This document shows positions 16,486-23,078 of a stretch of 64,000 nucleotides of DNA, piece by piece. The DNA comes from Bisbaumannia salifodinae (GTDB lineage: Bacteria; Pseudomonadota; Gammaproteobacteria; Pseudomonadales; Halomonadaceae), in the NCBI RefSeq assembly GCF_039522585.1, contig NZ_BAAADR010000002.1. One strand, 5' to 3'. Both the position numbers and the translations under genes were made by a program. How positions within the stretch are numbered: position 1 is the stretch's first letter; each line of letters opens with the position of its first letter. Under the pieces are notes generated by a model. That model saw only the letters and a program-made list of their open reading frames with translations. It searched no databases and had not been told where the DNA came from.

Positions 16486-18047
16486 CGGGACCGCAGCGCC
16501 GCATGCCGCGCCCGTAGATGATGGCGCAGTAATATTGCAGTCAGGTTAAGCACCAGGATCACTCCTACCAGCAGCAGCGCCGTGGCGTAGACCAGCGGCA
16601 GGGCCGCCTCCACGTCGCCGCTATGAAAACCGACATCGAAGACATGGTAGCCCAGATGCATGAACTTCCGTTCCAGGTGCAGGTAGGGAAAGTCCCCATC
16701 CACCGGCACCTGGGGCGCCAGCTTGGCCACCCCCACCAGCATCAGCGGCGCCACTTCGCCGGCGGCCCGGGCGATGGCCAGGATCACCCCGGTGAGCATG
16801 GCCGGCAGGGCCATGGGCAGGATCACCCGGCGCAGCATCTCGGCGCGGGTGGCGCCCAGGGCCAGGGCCGCCTCGCGCTGCTGGGCGGGGATCCGCGCCA
16901 GCCCCTCCTCGGTGGCCACGATCACCACCGGCAGGGTCAACAGGGCCAGGGTCAGGGAGGCCCACAGCAGGCCACCGGTACCGAAGGTGGGCGACGGCAG
17001 GCTGTCGGCGAAGAGCCAGTCGTCGAGGCGGCCGCCGATACCATAGACGAAGACGCCGAGGCCGAAGACGCCGTAGACGATGGAGGGCACCCCAGCCAGG
17101 TTGCGCACCGCGATGCGGACCCAGCCGGTCAGCCGCCCCTGGGGCGCCACCTCATGCAGGTAGACCGCCGCCAGGACCCCGAAGGGGGTCACCAGGGCCG
17201 ACATCAACAGCACCATCAGCACGGTGCCGAAGATCGCCGGCCAGACGCCGCCGGCGGTATTGGCCGCCCTTGGTCCCTCGGAGAGGAAGTGCCAGAGGTT
17301 GGCCCCCCAGGCCGCCAGTTTCTCCGGCGGCGACATGGCGTTGGGGCGCCAGGCGGCCAGCATGCTCTCCAGGGGCACAGTGAGGCGCTCGCCGGCGGCG
17401 CTCTCCACCACCAGGGCATCCCGGGTCATGGCCGCCTGCAGCTCGCCGACCCGCGCCTGGGCCTCGGTCAGCCGCGCCCGGGCCTCGGCGTCGTCATGGC
17501 CCGCCGCCAGGCGCCGGGCCAGGGGCGCGATCACCTCGCGGCGCAGGGCGTCGCGCTCGGCACGCAGCGACAGGACCCGTTCGAGGCGGGCCGCGAAGGC
17601 CGCCCATAGCGGCGCCTCGGCCAGTCGCCGCCCCGCCTCCTCCAAGGCCAGGGGTCGCACGATCAGCTCGCCCCAGCGCTGGCGCTCGATCACCGCCCAG
17701 TCATCGGGGCGCTCGCGGCGGGCGATGCTCGTCACCTCGACCCAGCGCCAGGCCTCGCCGTCCAGGTCACGATTGCCGGTGCGGTAGAGGCGCTCGCGCA
17801 GGGGGCTGCCCTGCAGGGTCTGGCGGCGCTCCTCTCGCACCGGCTGACCGGCCAGCTGGCGGCCGTCGTCGAGGGTCACCAGCTCCACCGGCGCCGGCCA
17901 GAAGTGGCCCAGGCCGCGCCCCGCCAACAGCAGCAAGAGGGCCGCCAGCATCAACAACGACAGGGCCAGGCTGCCGGCGGCCAGCCAGGGCCAGGGTCCC
18001 TCGCCCCGGGGCAGGCCGGCGCGGCCCGGCAAGCGGAGGCGCCTCAT
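16482..18047 (-). CDS. pstA: Phosphate ABC transporter permease PstA, long form
   Basis: The 521-residue permease is much longer than E. coli PstA (296) but resembles the long Pseudomonas form. After an N-terminal membrane helix (near 22-47) comes a roughly 220-residue extracytoplasmic region with a probable coiled coil ('LRAERDALRREVIAPLARRL', 'LTEAQARVGELQAAM'). The permease core follows, with 'PFGVLAAVYLHEVAP' and the EAA-like loop 'QREAALALGATRAEMLRRVI'. The ATG at 18047 overlaps the pstC stop (ATGA); open frame upstream of it is only shadow of pstC. Translation is probably coupled through pstC-A-B. Confidence 0.93.
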   Translation of the reverse strand: MRRLRLPGRAGLPRGEGPWPWLAAGSLALSLLMLAALLLLLAGRGLGHFWPAPVELVTLDDGRQLAGQPVREERRQTLQGSPLRERLYRTGNRDLDGEAWRWVEVTSIARRERPDDWAVIERQRWGELIVRPLALEEAGRRLAEAPLWAAFAARLERVLSLRAERDALRREVIAPLARRLAAGHDDAEARARLTEAQARVGELQAAMTRDALVVESAAGERLTVPLESMLAAWRPNAMSPPEKLAAWGANLWHFLSEGPRAANTAGGVWPAIFGTVLMVLLMSALVTPFGVLAAVYLHEVAPQGRLTGWVRIAVRNLAGVPSIVYGVFGLGVFVYGIGGRLDDWLFADSLPSPTFGTGGLLWASLTLALLTLPVVIVATEEGLARIPAQQREAALALGATRAEMLRRVILPMALPAMLTGVILAIARAAGEVAPLMLVGVAKLAPQVPVDGDFPYLHLERKFMHLGYHVFDVGFHSGDVEAALPLVYATALLLVGVILVLNLTAILLRHHLRARHAALRSR

Positions 18048-19855
18048 CGTCCGGCCCCCAGTTGGCGATAGCGACGCTTGAGGCGCCGGCGCACCAGCTC
18101 CGCCAGGGTGTTGACGGCGAAGGTGAAGAGGAACAGCAGCAGGGCGCTGAACAGCAGCACCCGGTAGTGGGTGCCGCCGGGCACCGCCTCGGGCAGTTCG
18201 ATGGCCAGGTTGGCGGCGAAGGAGCGCATGCCCTCCAGGGGGCTGACGCTCATCAGGGCGGTATTGCCGGTGGCCATCAACACGATCATGGTCTCGCCCA
18301 CGGCGCGCCCGGCGCCGATCATCACCGCCGAGAAGACCCCCGGTCCGGCGGCGGGCAGCAGCACCTTCCACAGGGTCTGCCAGCGGGTGGCGCCCAGGGC
18401 CTGGGCGCCCTCGCCGAGGCTCGCCGGCACCCCGGAGAGGGCGTCCTCGGCCAGGGCGAAGATGGAGGGAATCACCGCGAAGCCCATGGCCAGGCCGACG
18501 ATCAGGGCATTGCGCTGGTCATAGCCGAGCCCCAGGGAGGCTTCCAGCCAGCCGCGCAGGTCGCCGTCGAACAGCGCCGCCTCCAGCCAGGGCGAGGCCC
18601 ACAGGGCCAGGGCGATCCATAGCGCCAGCCAGGGCATCAGCCACAGGCCCGCCCAGCCCAGCGGCAGGCACCGCCGCCATGCCGCCGGCAGCCGCGTCCA
18701 GAGCCCCCCCGCCAGCAGCATGACCAGCGGCAGCAGGACGATCAGCGCCAGGCCGCCGGCCAGGTGGCGCTCGACGAAGGGCGCCAGCACCAGGCCGGCG
18801 ACGAAGCCGATCACCACGCCGGGCAACGCCTCCATCAACTCCAGGGTCGGCTTGATCCGCTCACGCAGCCGCCGCGGCAGGTAACAGGCGGAGAAAAAGG
18901 CCGCCCCCAGGGCCAGGGGAACCGCCAGCAGCAGGGCATAGGCCGCCGCCTTGAGGGTACCCCAGGCCAGAGGCGCCAGGCCGTACTTGGGCTCATCGAG
19001 GCTGCCCTCGCCGGCGCTCTGCCAGCGCTGCTGGGGGGCGGCGTGGCCCTCGTAGGGCTGGGGCAGCCAGAGGGTACGCCAGCTGATCTCGGCATGGGGG
19101 GCGTCGATGGCCAGGCGTTGGACAACGCCTGCGTCGCGCCACAGCAGGCCCCCCTCGGCATCGAAGCCGAGGGCCTCGCCGCCGGGCGCCTCGCCCCGCC
19201 AACGCTGCCCGGCCAGGGACTCGAACAGGCTCAACCCCGCCGCATCGCGGGCCAGGAAGAGCCGCGATTCGGGCAGGGTCCAGAGGGCCTGGATGACCGG
19301 GCCCCGATCGCGGTACTCCGTCGCCAGGCGCAGCCAGGGTGGCGCCGCCTCCACCGTCCAGCGACGCAGGCCACCGGCATCATCGGCGACGACCAGGCTA
19401 CGCCCCCCGGCCAGGGCCGCCAGGGCGGTGATGCGGCGTTCGGGCTCCACCACCGGCAGGCGCGCCAGCCGTCGCGGGGCCTCACCGTCCAACGCCAGGA
19501 TCGTCAGCCGATGCCCCTCGGCCAGCCACAGTCGCCCGCCCAGGGCCTGGGGCTGCGCATGGGACAGGGCGTAGGGCAGGGCATCCAGGTGCTGGTCCCG
19601 CCGCCAGGCCTCGAGCCCGGCAGGCAGCGGCGCCTCCAGGGGATAAGCCACCTCGACGCCGGGCGTCGCCGGCTCGCTGGCCACCCGCGGAGAGGAGAAC
19701 AGCGGCCAGGCGGCCACCACCAGGAAGACGCCGATGGCCAGCACGGCGACGATCACCCCGATGCCGCAGGCGCTGATCAGCAGGGTCGCCAGGCGATCCC
19801 GGACCTGGCGCCAGCGCTGGCGCAAGCGCACGGCGGGCGAGGAGTAGTCGATCAT
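18044..19855 (-). CDS. pstC: Phosphate ABC transporter permease PstC, long form
   Basis: The 603-residue permease partner of PstA has an N-terminal helix (near 20-50), then about 230 extra residues with repeated strand-rich segments such as 'LWLAEGHRLTILALDGEAPR', 'GRSLVVADDAGGLRRWTVEA' and 'SRLFLARDAAGLSLFESLAG', which look like beta-propeller blades, and then the membrane core with 'PLALGAAFFSACYLPRRLRE' and the loop 'LGEGAQALGATRWQTLWKVL'. Long PstC proteins of this type are known in Pseudomonas. It is first in the minus-strand pst operon and has its own Pho box at 19916-19933. The function of the extra domain is unknown. Confidence 0.93.
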   Translation of the reverse strand: MIDYSSPAVRLRQRWRQVRDRLATLLISACGIGVIVAVLAIGVFLVVAAWPLFSSPRVASEPATPGVEVAYPLEAPLPAGLEAWRRDQHLDALPYALSHAQPQALGGRLWLAEGHRLTILALDGEAPRRLARLPVVEPERRITALAALAGGRSLVVADDAGGLRRWTVEAAPPWLRLATEYRDRGPVIQALWTLPESRLFLARDAAGLSLFESLAGQRWRGEAPGGEALGFDAEGGLLWRDAGVVQRLAIDAPHAEISWRTLWLPQPYEGHAAPQQRWQSAGEGSLDEPKYGLAPLAWGTLKAAAYALLLAVPLALGAAFFSACYLPRRLRERIKPTLELMEALPGVVIGFVAGLVLAPFVERHLAGGLALIVLLPLVMLLAGGLWTRLPAAWRRCLPLGWAGLWLMPWLALWIALALWASPWLEAALFDGDLRGWLEASLGLGYDQRNALIVGLAMGFAVIPSIFALAEDALSGVPASLGEGAQALGATRWQTLWKVLLPAAGPGVFSAVMIGAGRAVGETMIVLMATGNTALMSVSPLEGMRSFAANLAIELPEAVPGGTHYRVLLFSALLLFLFTFAVNTLAELVRRRLKRRYRQLGAGR

Positions 19856-19915
19856 GGCCGGGGCCCGTGGGAAGAAAGAGAAGACATGGCGATAGCGTGA
19901 CTCTAGGTCAGAATC

Positions 19916-19933
19916 ATGACAATTGGATGACAG
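19916..19933 (-). promoter_or_regulatory. Pho box upstream of pstC
   Basis: On the minus strand the site reads CTGTCAT CCAA TTGTCAT, a 7+4+7 Pho box with one mismatch. Ten bases further downstream a TAGAGT (19900-19905) could serve as the -10 element, the usual spacing for PhoB-activated promoters. It lies four bases after the pstS-like gene stop, so pstCAB-phoU has its own phosphate-controlled promoter. Confidence 0.85.
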
Positions 19934-19936
19934 CGC

Positions 19937-20893
19937 TTAATGGCCCGGCTCCAGGCCGAGGCGGCGGCGAATCTCCGTCAGGCGGCCCGGCGGCAGGGCC
20001 ACGAAGCCCAACTCCTCGACGATGGCCTGCCCTTCGGCGGAGAGCACCAGCTCGACGAAGGCCCGCTCCAGGGGGGGCCAGGGCTCACCGGGGGCCAAAT
20101 TGAGGTAGAGGTAGAGGGGCCGGCTCAGGGGATAATCGCCGGCCAGGGCCGCCTCGGCGGTGGGCCGCACCGCCCCGCCATCGTCCCCCACCAGGCCCAG
20201 GGCCCGCACCCCTGGGGTCAGGTAGCCCAGGCCGGCGTAGCCGATGCCCCGGGGATCATTGGCCACCGCCGCCACCACCGCCGCCGAGCCCATGAGTTCC
20301 CCCACGTCGAGGCGGAAGTCACCGCCGCACAGGGCCAGGCGGCGCACCACCCCATGGCTGCCGGAGGCACTGTTGCGGCCATAGCGGCTGATGCCGCCCG
20401 ACAGCGTCGGGCGCAACTCGTCCCAGCGCTCCAGGGGAGCGGCGCCCCCGCAGCGCCGGGTGTCGGAGAAGATGGCATCCAGCTGGGCCAGGCTCAGGGC
20501 CTCGACGGGGTTGTCGCGGTGCACGAAGAACGCCAGGGCATCCATGGCCACCGGCACGGCCAGGGGCGGATAACCGTGGGCGGCGATAAAGGCCGCCCGC
20601 TCCGACTCGGACATGGGCCGCGACATGGGGCCCAGGCGGCTGGTGCCCGCCACCAGGGCCGGCGGCGCCGTGGAGGAGCCGCTGGCCTGTAGCTGCAGGC
20701 GTACCCCGGGGTGCCGGGCCTCCAGGGTCTCGCCCCAGCGCAGCATCAGGCTGGCCAGGGTCTCGGAGCCGATGGAGTGGAGGGGCCCGGCGATGGGGGA
20801 GCTCGCCTGCAGCGGCGCGGCGACCAGCCAGGCCAGCAGCATCAGCCATCCCGGCAAGGGACGATGACGAAGGAGTCGACGAGCGAGTGGCAT
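19937..20893 (-). CDS. pstS: Phosphate ABC transporter substrate-binding protein, PstS family
   Basis: The 318-residue periplasmic binding protein has a signal peptide (hydrophobic core LPGWLMLLAWLVAAPLQA after an arginine-rich start) and PstS-like phosphate-binding loops: 'SIGSETLASLMLRWGE', 'ASGSSTAPPAL', 'ISRYGRNSASGSHGVVRRLA' and 'GIGYAGLGYL'. It captures phosphate for PstCAB. It lies upstream of pstC on the same strand, but a Pho box and promoter separate them. I found no convincing Pho box before this gene itself. The sequence is far from E. coli PstS, so it belongs to the short, Pseudomonas-like branch. Confidence 0.85.
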   Translation of the reverse strand: MPLARRLLRHRPLPGWLMLLAWLVAAPLQASSPIAGPLHSIGSETLASLMLRWGETLEARHPGVRLQLQASGSSTAPPALVAGTSRLGPMSRPMSESERAAFIAAHGYPPLAVPVAMDALAFFVHRDNPVEALSLAQLDAIFSDTRRCGGAAPLERWDELRPTLSGGISRYGRNSASGSHGVVRRLALCGGDFRLDVGELMGSAAVVAAVANDPRGIGYAGLGYLTPGVRALGLVGDDGGAVRPTAEAALAGDYPLSRPLYLYLNLAPGEPWPPLERAFVELVLSAEGQAIVEELGFVALPPGRLTEIRRRLGLEPGH

Positions 20894-20915
20894 GGCAAGA
20901 TTCCCCGAGCGGCCT

Positions 20916-21029
20916 GGGTATCACGACTGACGCGACGCCCTGTCACAGATGGTGGTTAAGGGACGGACAGGCGTTTAAGATGCCTGTTCAATGAGTCTCG
21001 AACAACAATGCCGGCGATCCGTGATACCC
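20916..21029. promoter_or_regulatory. Divergent promoter region with two inverted repeats
   Basis: Between pstS (leftward) and the thioesterase gene (rightward) lies an outer inverted repeat GGGTATCACG (20916-20925) / CGTGATACCC (21020-21029), and inside it a dyad ACAGGC-N9-GCCTGT (20967-20987). The right arm ends one base before the thioesterase start codon. The symmetric placement suggests an operator or a pair of related 5' leaders. No binding protein can be named. Confidence 0.5.
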
Positions 21030-21030
21030 C

Positions 21031-21435
21031 ATGACCGATCTCGATGATGTTCCCGCCCCCCAGGGGCAGTTGACCCTCAAGCTGCTGGCCTCGCGCCAGG
21101 ATACCAACCTCTATGGCGATATTCCCGGCGGCTGGCTGGTCAGTCATATGGACCAGGCCGCCGAACTGGCCGCCGGCCGGGTGGCTCATGGCCGCACCGC
21201 CACCGTGGCCATCGAGGCCATGGACTTCCTGTGCCCGGTGCGCATCGGCTCGGTGGTCAATATCTTCACCGAGGTGCGGGAGATCGGCCGCAGCTCCATC
21301 AAGATCGACGTGGAGGTGTGGAGTCGACCGCCCCAGGAGCGCGACCCCGACGAGCTGCACAAGGTCACCGAGGCGCGCTTCGTGATGGTGGCCCTGGACG
21401 ACAATGGCCGGATTCGCGCCGTGCCCGAGGCCTAG
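21031..21435 (+). CDS. Acyl-CoA thioesterase, YciA-like hotdog protein
   Basis: The 134-residue protein is a hotdog-fold acyl-CoA hydrolase. It contains the typical stretch 'GDIPGGWLVSHMDQAAELAAG' with the catalytic Asp in the HMD position, followed by 'TVAIEAMDFLCPVRIGSVVN' and 'SSIKIDVEVWSR'. YciA-type enzymes hydrolyse a broad range of CoA thioesters in the cytoplasm. It is a single-gene unit that diverges from pstS and ends in a GC-rich hairpin. The length is normal for the family (about 130-140). Confidence 0.9.
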   Translation: MTDLDDVPAPQGQLTLKLLASRQDTNLYGDIPGGWLVSHMDQAAELAAGRVAHGRTATVAIEAMDFLCPVRIGSVVNIFTEVREIGRSSIKIDVEVWSRPPQERDPDELHKVTEARFVMVALDDNGRIRAVPEA

Positions 21436-21450
21436 CCCCCTCATAACGAC

Positions 21451-21474
21451 ACTGGGCGCCCACGGGCGCCCAGT
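21451..21474 (+). terminator. Hairpin after the thioesterase gene
   Basis: A perfect 10-bp stem ACTGGGCGCC / GGCGCCCAGT with a 4-base loop starts 16 bases after the stop. There is no U-tract, so termination may be inefficient or Rho-assisted. Confidence 0.6.
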
Positions 21475-21500
21475 GGCTCTCGATACCGCCCGCCGACACC

Positions 21501-21555
21501 TTAGGTGGTCACGGCGTCGCGGCTTTTGGGATTCTGGAGAGGGGCGAACTCCCCC
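21501..21555 (-). repeat. Echo B of the dctP 3' end
   Basis: Reading leftward, this segment encodes GEFAPLQNPKSRDAVTT and a TAA stop, a second diverged copy of the end of the TRAP binding protein gene (GEFAYLKSRDAVTS-stop). It shares 20 consecutive bases with the real gene end. Relative to the gene it has about nine extra bases (the LQNP part), which echo A also has, so the two echoes are closer to each other. Between B and A (21556-21593) lies a 7-bp GGTGGCG...CGCCACC-type hairpin. Confidence 0.9.
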
Positions 21556-21593
21556 GCATCGATGGTGGCGTGGCCCCCCGCGCCACCACTGAT

Positions 21594-21648
21594 TCAGGAC
21601 GTTACCGCATCGCGGCTTTTGGGGGTCTGGAGAGAGGCGAACTCCCCC
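21594..21648 (-). repeat. Echo A of the dctP 3' end
   Basis: Reading leftward, this segment encodes GEFASLQTPKSRDAVTS and a TGA stop. Against the true gene end at 21668-21720, all the aligned codons that differ (Glu, Asp, Ala, Val, Thr, Ser) are synonymous. The only other changes are Tyr to Ser and the Lys-spanning insertion. It therefore diverged as coding sequence, not as neutral intergenic DNA. Confidence 0.92.
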
Positions 21649-21667
21649 CTCTCCAACCACCGGCCAC

Positions 21668-22756
21668 TCAAGATGTCACGGCGTCGCGGCTTTTCAGGTA
21701 GGCGAATTCCCCCACGTCGGTAAAGCCCCGTACCAGGCGCTGGAAGGCCTGATAGGACTCATAGACCCGCGCCGACTCGGGGTCGGACTCCGCCTGCCGT
21801 GCCAGCACCTCTCGGGACGACTCGTAGAGCGCCGCCATCACGTCCTCGGGGAAGGTGCGCAGCTCGACGCCGTGCTCGTCCACCAGGGTCTGCAGGGCCT
21901 GGGCATTGCGGAAGGTAAACTCGTCGATCATCGCCAGGTTGGCGGAGCGGGCCGCCTCCACCACCACCGCCTTGAGGTCATCCGGCAGGGCGTTCCAGGC
22001 ATCCAGATTGACGGTGCCCTCGAGTATCGCGCTGGGCTCGTTCCAAACCGAGGTGTAGTAGTAATCGGCCACCTGGTAGAGGCCGAAGGCCATGTCGTTG
22101 TAAGGGCCCACCCAGTCGGCGGCGTCCAGCACCCCGGTCTGCATGGAGGTGAAGATCTCCGAGCCCGGCATATTGACGGCGGTGGCGCCGATGCCGTTCA
22201 TGGCCTCGCCGGCCAACCCCGGCAGGCGGATACGCAGGCCGCGCATGTCCTCCAGGGAGTTGATCTCACGCTTGAACCAGCCGGCCATCTGGGTTCCGGT
22301 ATTGCCTACCGCGAAGGGCTTGAGGTTGTGCCCGGCATAGACCTCGTCCCACAGCTCCTGGCCACCGCCATGGTAGAGCCAGGCATTGGTCTCGGTGGTG
22401 TTCATGCCGAAGGGCACGGCGGTGAAGAACTGGGAAGCGGCGACCTTGCCGCGCCAGTAATAGGCGGCGGAGTGGCCCATCTCGGCAGTACCGGCGGCCA
22501 CCGCATCGAAGACCTCCAGGGCCGGGACCAGCTCGCCGGCCCCATAGACCTGGACCCGCATGCGGCCGCCGGAGAGGGTCTCGATGCGCTGGGCGAAGTC
22601 GTTGGCACCGGTGCCGAGGGCCGGGAAGTTCTTCGGCCAGGAGGTGACCATGCGCCAGGTGATGGGCTCCTGGGCGCTGGCGGTGGAGACGAAGGGGGCG
22701 GCCACGGCCCCCGCGGCGCCGGCGCCCAGGGCGCCGAGGAATTGACGTCGTTGCAT
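21668..22756 (-). CDS. TRAP transporter substrate-binding protein, DctP family
   Basis: The 362-residue periplasmic solute receptor starts MQRRQFLGALGAGAAGAVAA, a twin-arginine type leader (RRQFLG) ending near 'STASAQE'. The mature part has DctP-family segments 'MVTSWPKNFPALGTGANDFAQRI', seen in pieces, 'GMNTTETNAWLYHGGGQELWDE' in part, and 'GLAGEAMNGIGATAVNMPGSEIF'-type ligand-site residues, resembling receptors for mannitol, chloroaromatics or keto-acids. Earlier ATGs at 22765 and 22828 are possible starts. No membrane subunits (DctQ, DctM) are adjacent, so it is an orphan here. Its 3' end is repeated twice downstream. Confidence 0.88.
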   Translation of the reverse strand: MQRRQFLGALGAGAAGAVAAPFVSTASAQEPITWRMVTSWPKNFPALGTGANDFAQRIETLSGGRMRVQVYGAGELVPALEVFDAVAAGTAEMGHSAAYYWRGKVAASQFFTAVPFGMNTTETNAWLYHGGGQELWDEVYAGHNLKPFAVGNTGTQMAGWFKREINSLEDMRGLRIRLPGLAGEAMNGIGATAVNMPGSEIFTSMQTGVLDAADWVGPYNDMAFGLYQVADYYYTSVWNEPSAILEGTVNLDAWNALPDDLKAVVVEAARSANLAMIDEFTFRNAQALQTLVDEHGVELRTFPEDVMAALYESSREVLARQAESDPESARVYESYQAFQRLVRGFTDVGEFAYLKSRDAVTS

Positions 22757-22924
22757 GACGGGCATGACTCCATTGAGCGTTATTGTTTTTCCGGCGCGGG
22801 GCTCGCCCGGCGGGAAAGTGTCCGTCACGCAGTATGCTTAGCAGGGTTAGCGACGGCAAGCCTGGCCGCCAACGCCATTGACGTTAGCGTCAAGTGGTGA
22901 AATATACCGGCCAGGGCTAACACC

Positions 22925-23045
22925 GCTGGAATCGCTGAGGGCAGGTCGGAGCGGGGGTTTTTTGCCATGGATGGCAAAAGTAGCGCCCAGAGAGGGGTTC
23001 ACAGCGCCCCGCGACACCTGCCCCCAGGGTAGCCCCTGGCCACAA
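22925..23045. repeat. Dispersed intergenic repeat, copy 1
   Basis: This is one of three related intergenic blocks (others at 32189-32310 and 52431-52564). It begins GCTGGAATCGCTGAGG, has an inner hairpin TTGCCATGGATGGCAA, then TAGCGCCCAG, and closes with CACCTGCCCCCAGGGTAGCCCC. Compared with copy 3 it lacks about nine bases of the left arm. The rest of the 22757-23078 gap shows only the dctP leader region. Confidence 0.85.
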
Positions 23046-23078
23046 AGCTAACTGCGATAACCCTGGCATGCCGGCGAG

